Counted from the first letter of the stretch, positions 8,604 through 17,534 are shown. The stretch is 64,000 nucleotides of DNA from G965237725 sp965237725 (GCA_965237725.1 OZ250151.1:1674001-1738000), one strand, 5' to 3'. Notes: generated by a model from the letters alone, not told the origin. Translations and numbers: made by a program.

Positions 8604-9749
8604 ATGTCGAGAAACCTGAATTTTCATGCAGCCAGCGTGGACCAACTACGTCAGCGGGCAAAGTCACGGATACCCGGCTTTGCCTATGAATACCTGTCCG
8701 GTGGCTGCATCACCGATTGTTCATTGAAGCGCAACCGTGTGGACCTGGATGCAATTTTCCTTCAGCCTCAATATCTCCGGCCAAAGGCAAAGCTCACCAC
8801 CGAGGTTGAGTTATTTGGTCAAAAGTACAGTGTTCCCTTTGGTATCGCACCCATTGGGCTTGGCGGTTTAATCTGGCCTCGTGGGGCGGAGTATCTGGCA
8901 AGCGCTGCGAAACAGTCCAATCTGCCTTTTGTCCTCAGCACCGTGGCGTCTACCTCCATCGAAACCGCCGCGAAATACGCCGAAGAGAATTTCTGGTTTC
9001 AGCTCTACCCTCCACCAGATGAAAAGGTCCGAGATAATTTGATCCAGCGAGCGGATGATGTGGGCTGTAAAAATCTGGTGGTAACTATCGATGTTCCGGT
9101 TCTGGGGCGCCGTCCACGGGATATTCGCAATGGCCTGTCGATGCCCCCTTCGCTGACCACAAAAAATATATTTCAAACCGTGGTTAGGCCTCGGTGGGCG
9201 CTGGCGTCACTGATTACCGGCATTCCCCAGTTCGAGGTGTTAAAACCCTATATGGAAGAAAACGTTAAATTGAAAAGCGCAGCTAATTATGTGCGTAGTA
9301 CCTATAAAGAACCGGTGGATGAGAATCTGCTGGGCAAGGTTCGGGATCGATGGCCTCATAATCTGATCGTAAAAGGCATTCTCAATCTGGATGATGCCCA
9401 TAGAGCCATTAGCGCCGGCGCTGACGGGCTGATCATCTCCAACCACGGCGGTCGCCAACTCGACGCCGCACGATCTACGATATCTGTAACCCGTGAAATC
9501 AGCGAGGGGGTGGGCGACAAAGCCATTGTCATGGCTGACAGCGGCGTGGAATCCGGTGTGGACATTGCCCGATTTCTTGCACAAGGTGCGCGCATGGTTT
9601 TCGCTGGCCGAGCATTTATGTATGGCGTCGCTGGGCTGGGCGCTCCGGGTGCCGCCCACACTATCAAGATACTTGCCGAGGAACTGACTCAGACTATGGG
9701 ACAGTTGGGATGCGAAAACCCCGCCCGATTGCGAGAGCATTTACCCTGA
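8604..9749 (+). CDS. FMN-dependent alpha-hydroxy-acid oxidase/dehydrogenase
   Basis: A flavoprotein of 381 residues in the glycolate oxidase/L-lactate dehydrogenase/mandelate dehydrogenase family. It has the N-terminal FAYEYLSGG, the FMN-binding PFGIAPIGLGGL, and the catalytic His281 with Arg284 in the signature SNHGGRQLDAA. WFQLYPPPD holds the active-site Tyr135. It oxidises a 2-hydroxy acid to a 2-keto acid and passes electrons to quinone or oxygen. It lies 27 bp after the GMC gene, and the two may act in sequence on an alcohol and the derived hydroxy acid. That link is inferred from context. Confidence 0.92.
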   Translation: MSRNLNFHAASVDQLRQRAKSRIPGFAYEYLSGGCITDCSLKRNRVDLDAIFLQPQYLRPKAKLTTEVELFGQKYSVPFGIAPIGLGGLIWPRGAEYLASAAKQSNLPFVLSTVASTSIETAAKYAEENFWFQLYPPPDEKVRDNLIQRADDVGCKNLVVTIDVPVLGRRPRDIRNGLSMPPSLTTKNIFQTVVRPRWALASLITGIPQFEVLKPYMEENVKLKSAANYVRSTYKEPVDENLLGKVRDRWPHNLIVKGILNLDDAHRAISAGADGLIISNHGGRQLDAARSTISVTREISEGVGDKAIVMADSGVESGVDIARFLAQGARMVFAGRAFMYGVAGLGAPGAAHTIKILAEELTQTMGQLGCENPARLREHLP

Positions 9750-9765
9750 ATCGTACCAACATACC

Positions 9766-10002
9766 GTCATCCTGAATCGCGCAGCGATGAAGGATCCACC
9801 TGTCCTGAGCCTTTGCGAAGGATCAATAGATCTGCGATGAGTCGGTGTATAGACTGGATTCTTCGCTTCGCTCAGAATGACGGCGCCTAGGTATTTCATC
9901 TTGCTGTCATCCTGAGGAGGAACGACGAAGGATCCACCTGTCCTGAGCCTTTGCGAAGGATCCACCTGACTTTCAGGACGACACTGTTCGCTCAGTATGA
10001 CG
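9766..10002. repeat. Cluster of GTCATCCTGA / GAAGGATCC dispersed repeats
   Basis: This 237 bp stretch is made of repeated short units. GTCATCCTGA occurs twice on the plus strand (from 9766 and near 9905) and the inverted form TCAGAATGACG or TCAGTATGACG closes the units. Inside are CCACCTGTCCTGAGCCTTTG and GAAGGATCC, each at least twice. This is the pattern of the widespread palindromic repeats found between bacterial genes, often ended by TTCGCTCAGAATGACG. The DNA can fold into long hairpins and may act as a terminator or RNA-stability element between the oxidase and the hpsN-like gene. No protein is encoded. Confidence 0.8.
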
Positions 10003-10077
10003 AGTTGGGGCATAATTACGGCAATGGGCCGATGACTCATTTGTTACTATTTTGATTATTAAATTTGGAATTTATTG

Positions 10078-11391
10078 ATGTCTGTAAACTATTTAAAGAA
10101 AGCGAGTAAAAACCCGACCACTGGCCAGGACGATACCAATGAACTGGTGCGTAATATGCTCGAGGAAATCGAGTCGGTTGGCGAGCAAAGTGTTCGCGAC
10201 TACGCCAAGAAACTGGATGACTGGAACGGCGAGATTATTGTCAGCCAGGCAGAAATTGACGCTGCCATCGAATCGCTGCCGGGGCAAACCAAAGCGGATA
10301 TTCAGTTTTCTCACGCCCGGGTCAAGGCTTTTGCTGAAGCCCAGCTTGCCAGCATGGGAGAATTTGAAACCGAATTATCTCCTGGCCTGTTTGCCGGCCA
10401 GAAACTGATTCCGGTTAATACCGCGGGTTGTTACATCCCCGGTGGACGATATGCCCACATCGCTTCAGCAATCATGAGTGTAACCACGGCCAAGGTCGCT
10501 GGGGTCAAACAGGTTGTCGCCTGTTCTCCGACCCATGGTGATCGTGGTGTCCACCCTGCCATACTGTATGCAGCAAATCTGGCGGGCGCTGATACCGTAT
10601 TGAATCTAGGCGGTGTTCAGGGTGTTGCTGCTCTGGCATTTGGGCTGTTTACCGGTCATCCTGCGGACATGCTGGTTGGGCCGGGAAATCGATTCGTCGC
10701 TGAAGCCAAACGAATTCTTTTTGGTCGAGTTGGTATCGACATGTTTGCCGGACCCACCGAAGTATTAATCATCGCCGATGAAAATGCGGACGCAGGTATT
10801 ATCGCCTGTGATCTGGCTAGTCAGGCTGAACATGGTCTGGATTCTCCGGCGTGGTTAATCAGCACCTCGGAGCCGTTAGCGAAGCAAGTTATGGAACTAA
10901 TGCCCAGATATATCGAGCGACTGGCCGAACCTAATCAATCAACTGCAGAGACGGCGTGGCGTGATTACGGCGAAGTGGTTGTAGTAGACAGCAATGAAGA
11001 AGCGGTTCGAGTCAGCGATGAATACGCCTGTGAGCATCTCGAGGTTCAGTGCGAAAACCTGGACTGGTGGCTGGAAAACTTAAGTAATTACGGTTCATTG
11101 TTTTTAGGCGAAGAAACCACGGTTGCCTACGGCGACAAATGCTCGGGAACCAACCACATTCTGCCCACCAAAGGTGCCGCCCGGTATACCGGCGGATTGA
11201 GTGTCAGCAAATTCATAAAGGTATTGACCTATCAAAGAATGACTCAGGAAGCCAACCGTGATGTCGGTGCTGTAACTGCACGGATATCCCGCTCTGAAGG
11301 CATGGAAGGTCATGCCCGAAGCGGCGACGATCGCCTGTATAAGTATTTCCCCGGGGAAGAATTTGATCTCGGCATTGAGCAGAATGTTTAA
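10078..11391 (+). CDS. Histidinol dehydrogenase family, probable sulfopropanediol 3-dehydrogenase (HpsN-like)
   Basis: A 437-residue NAD-dependent dehydrogenase of the HisD superfamily. The metal ligand set of HisD is visible: Gln and His in SQAEHGLDSPAW, Asp in AYGDKCSGTNH, and a C-terminal His in HARSGDD. The segment GTNHILPTKGAARYTGGLSV and the following KFIKVLTYQ resemble HpsN, the enzyme oxidising R-2,3-dihydroxypropane-1-sulfonate to sulfolactate, more than biosynthetic HisD, which usually reads SGTNHVLPT then a different TRSGLS segment. No other his genes are near. The start ATG 10078 follows a short TTG alternative at 10075. An SDR gene begins 3 bp after its stop. The substrate remains inferred. 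Confidence 0.75.
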   Translation: MSVNYLKKASKNPTTGQDDTNELVRNMLEEIESVGEQSVRDYAKKLDDWNGEIIVSQAEIDAAIESLPGQTKADIQFSHARVKAFAEAQLASMGEFETELSPGLFAGQKLIPVNTAGCYIPGGRYAHIASAIMSVTTAKVAGVKQVVACSPTHGDRGVHPAILYAANLAGADTVLNLGGVQGVAALAFGLFTGHPADMLVGPGNRFVAEAKRILFGRVGIDMFAGPTEVLIIADENADAGIIACDLASQAEHGLDSPAWLISTSEPLAKQVMELMPRYIERLAEPNQSTAETAWRDYGEVVVVDSNEEAVRVSDEYACEHLEVQCENLDWWLENLSNYGSLFLGEETTVAYGDKCSGTNHILPTKGAARYTGGLSVSKFIKVLTYQRMTQEANRDVGAVTARISRSEGMEGHARSGDDRLYKYFPGEEFDLGIEQNV

Positions 11392-11394
11392 GCT

Positions 11395-12186
11395 GTGAGT
11401 CCGGCGTCTCAACTAAAGGACCTGCTCAATGACCAATTTGGACTGAAGGGCACGGTTTTTGTCGTAACCGGCGCGAGCTCGGGTATTGGTCGAGCCATGA
11501 GCGGATTTCTGGCCGACGCGGGAGCGTCTATTGTTGCGGTAGCCCGGCGACAGGATGCGCTAATTGAACTGGAGAAAGCCATTATAGACAATGGCGGCAA
11601 TGCCAAAGTTGTTTGTGCGGACTTAGGTCAGCGAGAAGAAATTCCCGAAATAGCCCAGCAGTGCCTAGGATGTTTTGGCCGGGTGGATGGGGTAATTAAT
11701 GCTGCAGGAATCAATCTTCGCCAACCCGTTGAAGAAATCACTCTGGAGAGTTGGGATTCCACACTAAATCTAAACCTGTCCGTACCCTTTTTCTTTAGCC
11801 GAGAATTTATCCCGGGCATGGAAGAAAATGGTTTTGGACGAATCATCAATATCGCCTCATTGCAGTCCACCCGGGCATTTCCCGATGGGCTGGCATATGG
11901 CGCATCCAAAGGCGGGGTTTGTCAGCTTACCCGGGCCATGGCGGAAACCTGGTCGAAACACGGCATCACTTGCAATGCCATCGCCCCCGGATTTTTTTCA
12001 ACAGAACTCACCGCCCCGATATTTGCCAACAACGATTCAGCGAAAAAGATGGCCAATCAGACCGCTATTGGCCGGAACGGCGAGATGGCTGATTTATTTG
12101 GCATTACCGTGTTTTTTGCATCCCAAGCTTCATCCTACATTACCGGTCAAACCCTACATGTTGATGGTGGCTTTACCGCCAAATAA
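11395..12186 (+). CDS. Short-chain dehydrogenase/reductase (SDR)
   Basis: A 263-residue SDR with the cofactor motif TGASSGIGRAM, the NAAG segment (VINAAGINLR), the catalytic Ser in IASLQS and YGASKGG with the Tyr-Lys pair, and the C-terminal TLHVDGGFTAK. It is like gluconate 5-dehydrogenase or 3-oxoacyl reductase relatives. The start is GTG 11395, three bases after the hpsN-like stop, so the two are probably co-translated. In DHPS degradation, SDRs (HpsO/HpsP) interconvert the two DHPS enantiomers through a ketone, which would fit a partner of an HpsN-like enzyme; this is inference. Confidence 0.9.
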   Translation: MSPASQLKDLLNDQFGLKGTVFVVTGASSGIGRAMSGFLADAGASIVAVARRQDALIELEKAIIDNGGNAKVVCADLGQREEIPEIAQQCLGCFGRVDGVINAAGINLRQPVEEITLESWDSTLNLNLSVPFFFSREFIPGMEENGFGRIINIASLQSTRAFPDGLAYGASKGGVCQLTRAMAETWSKHGITCNAIAPGFFSTELTAPIFANNDSAKKMANQTAIGRNGEMADLFGITVFFASQASSYITGQTLHVDGGFTAK

Positions 12187-12205
12187 TTTTGATTAAATTT
12201 TAACC

Positions 12206-12414
12206 CTGAAAGCTCTCGTCTACACCCCCAGCCAGGAAATGACCTTTGTCGGCTGTTACACCTACTCACCACTGGGATTCTGGAAAAGCTCCACAGTGGC
12301 ACCCTGGGTTCTCTGGACTGGCATGAAACCCGTCCTCTGGTAAATGGGTCAGAAGCATTTGCAGGCATTCTCGCCAGCCAATGCGCTGCACTTAAAGCAG
12401 TTTTACAAATTTAG
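12206..12414 (+). pseudogene. Remnant of a zinc-type (MDR) alcohol dehydrogenase
   Basis: The plus strand opens with KALVYTPSQEM, like the first residues of MDR dehydrogenases (MKALVY), preceded by CTG where ATG is expected. It then jumps to the C-terminal sequence TFVGCYTYSP. After a frameshift, the frame reads ILEKLHSGTLGSLDWHETR and then LVNGSEAFAGIL, ending at TAG 12412-12414. The helix pattern before AFAxIL and the end KAVLQI are typical of the C-terminus of sorbitol/threonine-type dehydrogenases. So a full gene of about 1 kb has lost its middle and its frame. It closes the catabolic island on the right. Confidence 0.7.
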
Positions 12415-12415
12415 A

Positions 12416-13414
12416 TCAAGCGCGAAACACACTTAAGATTTTGCGTTTAATTGGAGAGAGCAACCAATACCTGAAAAAGAATGGCCTAAGATATTGCAGA
12501 TAGACCAGGACCTTAAGAAAAACTGAATCAGATTTACGATGAGCCAGCAAATCAACCATCTGATCTATGGTGGTATTGAATATGACATCTGGCGCATACC
12601 ATTTCTCCCATTCTTGGCGCGCCCTGTCCCCAAACTGTTTAGCAATAGGCTCTTTTCCCAGCAGCAATTGCGGTATCGAATCAATATCCTTTTCCGCGAC
12701 AAATAATGCAAACGAATCCCATTCCGGCCCAATAGGCCGCGACCAATCATCGGAAACAATTACCGGCACCCTACCTGCACGCATAGTTTCAAACAAACGC
12801 CAACTCGACGGACTACCACCTTTAGGACAAAGAATAAATTTACTGTTTGCCATGACGTCTCGATATAACATTCCTCGTTCACTATTTTCGCCGTCAACCC
12901 CATCATCCTGCCGCCGATCATCTTTGGAGGTGTCACGAATATATGCGCGCTCATCTTCCAATGAACAAATCTTTTTGCGCATTGGATTTGTCTGGGAACT
13001 TCCGGTAAACGAATAAAGGAACTTGGCGTCGTCGATAGATTCCTTTATGTCCATGGACGAATTCTCCGCAACCCGAAGATAATATCCACTGGCAAATGAT
13101 TTACACCGATCAAAAACCCAGTTCCGTTCCAGCGACACGTACAGACCTGGAAGCAATGGAATTATTTTATCGCTACTGACAAATGCAACACATTTCTTTT
13201 TGTGCGCTTTATATATTTCGGAGTCCGTTATATCTTTATAATTTTGGCTGGATGAACCGACAAACACAATAATGTCAGCTGCCTTTGGATCGGCGCATAT
13301 TCTATGATGTTTTAATTTATCAAGTTCAGCAAATTGAGCGAACCGGTTAAAATCACGCCTGGAAAAGGCTGCTTCTTTTTCGTCAGCTTCACATGCCAGA
13401 TTCACTTTAGCCAT
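12416..13414 (-). CDS. Exostosin-family (GT47-like) glycosyltransferase
   Basis: A 332-residue protein without signal peptide. Its second half contains the exostosin C-terminal signature: YRDVMANSKFILCPKGGS, WRLFETMRAGRVPVIVSD and a final WYAP/IDQMVDLL region. In animals such proteins build heparan sulfate; bacterial relatives occur in surface polysaccharide loci and probably transfer hexuronate, galactose or related sugars. It is the left-most gene of the glycan island and the only one here on the minus strand except the TylF-like gene. The start ATG 13414 leaves a 250 bp divergent gap to the next gene. The sugar transferred is unknown. Confidence 0.82.
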   Translation of the reverse strand: MAKVNLACEADEKEAAFSRRDFNRFAQFAELDKLKHHRICADPKAADIIVFVGSSSQNYKDITDSEIYKAHKKKCVAFVSSDKIIPLLPGLYVSLERNWVFDRCKSFASGYYLRVAENSSMDIKESIDDAKFLYSFTGSSQTNPMRKKICSLEDERAYIRDTSKDDRRQDDGVDGENSERGMLYRDVMANSKFILCPKGGSPSSWRLFETMRAGRVPVIVSDDWSRPIGPEWDSFALFVAEKDIDSIPQLLLGKEPIAKQFGDRARQEWEKWYAPDVIFNTTIDQMVDLLAHRKSDSVFLKVLVYLQYLRPFFFRYWLLSPIKRKILSVFRA

Positions 13415-13666
13415 AGTAAATTACTTAAACGTTATCTATAAATCAGGAAACCGATTATAATTTTTGAAAATCGTCAAAACTAGATCGTGTCATATAGTTA
13501 AAATGTAGCCATTGAGGTAGATCACAGTATACTTGCACATAAAAGTTTTGGGTGTTTAAGAAATTCTACTACAATCCATTGGGCGTATTCACAATTGAAT
13601 TACAAAGACAGGTCGTTATACGCGTTAATGCTCTAAGCCAATCCACTGAATATTGAAATCGGTAAT
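13415..13666. other. AT-rich divergent intergenic region
   Basis: This 252 bp region separates the minus-strand exostosin gene from the plus-strand family 2 glycosyltransferase, so it should hold promoters in both directions. It contains the hairpin-like CGATTATAATTTTTGAAAATCG (13451-13472 approximately) with TATAAT in the left half. I found no JUMPstart element and no open frame worth calling. The high AT content is like that of the rest of the glycan island. Confidence 0.4.
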
Positions 13667-14674
13667 TTGAATCACCAAAGTCTTTCCTTCGTAGTATGCA
13701 CATATAATGGCGCATCGCGTCTCAAGCCCACCCTAAATGCCCTTGCGAACGTTTCGCTATCACCTGGTCAATCTGCAGAAGTTATAATTGTCGACAATGC
13801 ATCAACTGACAATTCAGGAGTTATTGCGTCTACACTTTGGAGCCGGTCCGATGTTCCACTTAACGTTGTAAGTGAACCCAAACAAGGCCTGATGCACGCC
13901 CGTATTGCGGGAGCAGTTCAATCGAGTTATGAAATAATCAGCTTCATAGATGACGATAACTGGGTATCACCAGACTGGGTACAGAGTGCACTTGAAGTGT
14001 TCAATTCAAATTCCGAGATCGGGGTCTGCGGTACCCTGGCCACCCCGGAGTTCGAAGGCACTGAACCAAAATGGTGGGTTCCTTATCACAGGTCGTTTGC
14101 ATGTGGGGAACAGGCACGAAAAAGAGGGGTACTACCAGGTCGCCGGAATAACTTCTATGGTAGTGGTATCACTTTCAGAAAAACTGCCTGGGAAGCAGCA
14201 ATGGCCATGGGACCAATTGTTCTGGTTGGTCGAAGAGGAAATCAATTATTGAGTGGTGAGGAAACAGAAGTTTGTTATCGACTTTGTCTGCTGAACTGGA
14301 AATTTTTCTATGAACCAAAATTAAAATTGATACACTGGATGTCTGAATCCCGAATGACTGATAATTATCTGACTCGAATGATGAGCGGCAACGGCTATTC
14401 TGGCCCGGTTCACTTCATATACGTTGAGGCTATTGAAAATCAGGGCAAAAAGAGAGGACTGACCGCCCGACTAAAATTAACGGTTCCAGTTCATATAGTG
14501 GTTAGAATAAGATACTGCATCAAGGCTTTGTGGAAATCACTTTTTTTCTGGAATGGCCGGGCGCTGGACAACAGATTGTCCAGGGGCCGATCGTGGGCAG
14601 CGTTAAAAGAAATTGTGTTACATCCAAATTCATTCATTGAAGCGCGGAAACTAATCTCGAATTTTAAACCATGA
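13667..14674 (+). CDS. Family 2 glycosyltransferase
   Basis: A GT-A enzyme of 335 residues. The nucleotide-sugar domain starts with SFVVCTYNGASRLKP, followed by EVIIVDNASTDNSG and the metal-binding acidic motif SFIDDDNWVSPDW. A later GEETEVCYRL segment would hold the catalytic acid. The C-terminal 70 residues are basic and amphipathic and may lie on the membrane. The best start is TTG 13667; no ATG is available near the conserved beginning. It builds part of a surface glycan, sugar unknown. It is the first of a plus-strand run with a methyltransferase 71 bp later. Confidence 0.88.
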   Translation: MNHQSLSFVVCTYNGASRLKPTLNALANVSLSPGQSAEVIIVDNASTDNSGVIASTLWSRSDVPLNVVSEPKQGLMHARIAGAVQSSYEIISFIDDDNWVSPDWVQSALEVFNSNSEIGVCGTLATPEFEGTEPKWWVPYHRSFACGEQARKRGVLPGRRNNFYGSGITFRKTAWEAAMAMGPIVLVGRRGNQLLSGEETEVCYRLCLLNWKFFYEPKLKLIHWMSESRMTDNYLTRMMSGNGYSGPVHFIYVEAIENQGKKRGLTARLKLTVPVHIVVRIRYCIKALWKSLFFWNGRALDNRLSRGRSWAALKEIVLHPNSFIEARKLISNFKP

Positions 14675-14745
14675 TTCTTCTCGGAAGCGAAGCCCTGGTT
14701 TTTCAAAGCCGAACCAATCAGATAATTTAGTTTCCAATAAAACCA

Positions 14746-15495
14746 ATGCACAAAGTTATCCAGGACATACAAAAATCAGGGGAAGTTGTTGGTCAAAGTG
14801 GCCGGATTCATAAACTACACTCGCAAATTGGTGAGCAGGAAGGGTTGTTCTTGTATAACATCATTAAAGATGACCCGGATGTACAAAAAACACTGGAAGT
14901 GGGCTGTGCCTATGGAATGTCATCGATGCATATCTGCCACGCCATGCGTGGACGGAGTGAGGCTTCCCACACCATTCTTGATCCATACCAAAACACGCAA
15001 TGGGATGGAGCAGGTCTGTGTAATCTGACAAAAATGGAAATTGAATTTTTTGAGCATTTTGAAACCAAATCTGAAATCTATTTGCCAGGAATACTTGAGG
15101 AAAAACGGGGGCAGTTCGATCTGATATTTATCGATGGCTATCATACCTTTGACCAAACTATAGTCGAGTGCTTTTATGCTACCCAATTACTAAGAACGGG
15201 AGGCTATTTGGTACTAGATGATACGGCCATGCCCGCTGTTAAACGCGCGACTGACTTCATCAAAAATTATCCTTGCTATATGGTCTTCAGCACTGTGGGT
15301 CGCCCGGCTTCACGTAGTAGCGCAAAGAAACTGTTTAGATTATTAGTCTCTGTTATTCCTGATAGAATATGGTCAAGCCTTCTCGCCCGCCCGGTATATC
15401 GAAGAATATTTGATGACCAATGGACAACCATGGTCGCGCTAAAAAAAATATCTAAAGATGAAAGACCCTGGGATTGGCACGATGATAAGTTCTGA
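14746..15495 (+). CDS. Class I SAM-dependent methyltransferase (Methyltransf_24 type)
   Basis: A 249-residue protein. Motif I for SAM binding is TLEVGCAYGMSS, the acidic motif II region is SHTILDPYQN, and FDLIFIDGYHTFDQT plus GGYLVLDD complete the class I fold. The HTF motif and overall length resemble O-methyltransferases that act on sugars in surface glycan loci. The C-terminal 50 residues are not family-conserved. It lies between a glycosyltransferase and a decayed methyltransferase. Acceptor unknown. Confidence 0.82.
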   Translation: MHKVIQDIQKSGEVVGQSGRIHKLHSQIGEQEGLFLYNIIKDDPDVQKTLEVGCAYGMSSMHICHAMRGRSEASHTILDPYQNTQWDGAGLCNLTKMEIEFFEHFETKSEIYLPGILEEKRGQFDLIFIDGYHTFDQTIVECFYATQLLRTGGYLVLDDTAMPAVKRATDFIKNYPCYMVFSTVGRPASRSSAKKLFRLLVSVIPDRIWSSLLARPVYRRIFDDQWTTMVALKKISKDERPWDWHDDKF

Positions 15496-15530
15496 TAATT
15501 CCACCCACTTATTTGGCGACTGCTTTAGTA

Positions 15531-15728
15531 ATGAATAAAGACAAGACCGATATAACAGATATCACATTTTCATTCGGCGAGAACTGGAAAGACTACAGCT
15601 CGACAATCACTGACGAAGTAGTTCAGCTGGCTAAAACCGATCTGGATGACTCGCTTGGATTGAATTTCATTGAAAGCAAAACGGTAATCGACATTGGTTC
15701 TAGCCTATTATCTCTTAGTTTTCATTAA
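15531..15728 (+). pseudogene. Truncated methyltransferase (N-terminal fragment, first copy)
   Basis: Sixty-five codons from ATG 15531 encode TFSFGENWKDYSS near the start and TVIDIGSSLLSLSFH before the stop. This matches the N-terminus of methyltransferases that begin FSFGxNWxDY and continue to a SAM loop DIGSGSG. The SAM loop lacks glycines and the protein stops directly after it, so about 200 residues are missing. The same DNA sequence recurs with its own stop at 17535. The two are relics of one duplicated gene. The small product is unlikely to be active. Confidence 0.68.
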
Positions 15729-15809
15729 GATTGATATCCCGAATGATATTAGTGGCAATAGGTGATTTAGTTTGAGGCCAATCAATACTTCAAAGACCAA
15801 TCATTCCCA

Positions 15810-16781
15810 ATGGTCAAGGCGATATTTCTATTAACTATGGATAAGATCACGCCCACAAGGTTTGAGAAAAATGTAACGCTGTATGTTTATTGTGATGGCG
15901 GGTTTGCAAATCGATATAACTCACTTATATCTGGTCTTACAATCGCGGAATGTTGCGGCTGTATTCCTATCGTGGTGTGGCCAAAAAATAATTGGTGCGG
16001 TGCTGGTTTCCACGAATGTTTTGAAAATCAACGATTGTCGGTAGAGGAAAGAGTTTTGCCGACGTTCGAAGAAAACTTGCATGATTTTTCCTATGTTTTG
16101 CATGTGAATCAACTAAACTGGGATATAAATTTTACCTCTCCGAGTCATTTTAAATCTACCCGCCATTTTTCATCTTTTATAAAACATAGTGGAAAAAACA
16201 AGATTTTATTCTATACTAATTCTATTTGCGCGTTTTTGAAAAAATCGGACTTATTCAATACTATTTTTAAACTCAGGTTCCGCGCAGAATATCATAGCCA
16301 AGTTGAAAAGTTTTTGTCTGCCAACAACCTCGGGCAATTCACTGGATTGCACCTGCGTGGCACAGATTTTACCAACAAACCAAACATTCAATATTATTGT
16401 GAAATGGTTAGCACTACACCGAATAAAAATTACTTCATCTGTTCTGACGAAGCATCATACGAAAATGCATTTAAGCATCTTCCAAATGCTTACGTTTTTC
16501 CAAAAAACTGTTATGTAGAAAAACTTAACTTAACACGCGACTGGAACTTTGAAATTACAGACGACTTAGGCAGAATCTTTAACTATAACGTAAACAGAAG
16601 TGCCGTTAGCGTTCAGCAGGCACTCATTGATTTACTATTACTGTCTCATGCAGATTCAATAATTCAGCCATGTAAGAGCACATTTTCTACAACAGCCAAG
16701 AATTTGAAATCTGCCTATTCCTATAAAACCAACGCGCTATACAGATTGGGAGTTCATGTTGGATTTCCATTTAAATCCTAA
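15810..16781 (+). CDS. Putative fucosyltransferase-like (NodZ/O-fucosyltransferase fold) glycosyltransferase
   Basis: A 323-residue protein not closely like a standard family. The N-terminus has VYCDGGFANRYNSLISGL, reminiscent of the GGFGNRxxxL loop of alpha-1,6-fucosyltransferases such as NodZ. In the middle GQFTGLHLRGTDF matches the HxRxxD donor-binding motif of the same fold, and FICSDEASYENAF is like the following acidic strand. The C-terminal SVQQALIDLLLLSHADSII with the CKSTFS segment also fits that fold. I infer a GT-B sugar transferase, perhaps using a GDP-sugar. An earlier start at 15810 is used; ATG 15837 is also possible. Confidence 0.6.
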   Translation: MVKAIFLLTMDKITPTRFEKNVTLYVYCDGGFANRYNSLISGLTIAECCGCIPIVVWPKNNWCGAGFHECFENQRLSVEERVLPTFEENLHDFSYVLHVNQLNWDINFTSPSHFKSTRHFSSFIKHSGKNKILFYTNSICAFLKKSDLFNTIFKLRFRAEYHSQVEKFLSANNLGQFTGLHLRGTDFTNKPNIQYYCEMVSTTPNKNYFICSDEASYENAFKHLPNAYVFPKNCYVEKLNLTRDWNFEITDDLGRIFNYNVNRSAVSVQQALIDLLLLSHADSIIQPCKSTFSTTAKNLKSAYSYKTNALYRLGVHVGFPFKS

Positions 16782-16789
16782 CTGAAGCA

Positions 16790-17407
16790 ATGGAAATTTT
16801 ACACCAAACAATAATGCGCATAAAGAACCGGAAAAATCCGTGGGCAAAGACGTCAAATTTTTCTGGGGATGTGAAGATTTATTATGACAATCTAACTGAG
16901 CATTTAAAAAAATTCAAATCAAAAGCATTTGTTGAAACGGGCACGTATATTGGGAATGGGATTGCCTGTGCATTGGAAGTCGGATTTGATGCTTGTTATA
17001 GTGTGGAAATACACAGGCACCAATATCGGCAGGCGGTAAAAAGATTCCGAAATCACGAGAATGTTTATTTATACCATGGAGATTCTTCGATTCACCTAAA
17101 ATTTATTATTGACCAACTTAATGTTCAAGCAACGTTTTGGCTGGATGCACATAAAAGCTATGTGTATGGGAAAAAACTTGCTAAGAATTGCCCTACATTG
17201 GACGAATTATCGTTGATCAATTCTAATCCAATTAAAAATCATTTTATTTTAATAGATGACCTTGACGCATTTGAAAATAGTAGCCACGATGGGATTAGCA
17301 TATCAAATCTGGAGTCGGCGGTACTTGAAATTAATCCGAACTACCAGTTTATTCGTCTAGATGCGGTAAAACAAAATAATATACTTGGTTGCTATGTTGA
17401 TATCTGA
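16790..17407 (+). CDS. Class I methyltransferase-like protein
   Basis: A 205-residue protein, 8 bp after the fucosyltransferase-like gene. AFVETGTYIGNGIACAL looks like motif I of a SAM fold, with YSVEIHRHQYRQAVKRF as the acidic motif II and an FWLDAHKS and HFILIDDLDAFE pair as later strands. Such small proteins are found in capsular and O-antigen loci and are often called methyltransferases without proof. The acceptor is unknown. Codon use is AT-rich like the island. The 500 bp downstream hold only decayed sequence. Confidence 0.68.
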   Translation: MEILHQTIMRIKNRKNPWAKTSNFSGDVKIYYDNLTEHLKKFKSKAFVETGTYIGNGIACALEVGFDACYSVEIHRHQYRQAVKRFRNHENVYLYHGDSSIHLKFIIDQLNVQATFWLDAHKSYVYGKKLAKNCPTLDELSLINSNPIKNHFILIDDLDAFENSSHDGISISNLESAVLEINPNYQFIRLDAVKQNNILGCYVDI

Positions 17408-17534
17408 TGAAATTTAAATCTAGTGTTGGACAAGATTACTTTTGAATTAAGCATGTCCGTCAATCTTACAATTCAAATCGATTGAGGCGACTATTTTAAT
17501 TAAGGAAATAAAACTGATTAACCAAACAAATACT

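Noticed and set aside
10078..11391. hisD of histidine biosynthesis
   Set aside because: No other his genes nearby and the ARYTGGL segment is HpsN-like; kept as a probable sulfopropanediol dehydrogenase.
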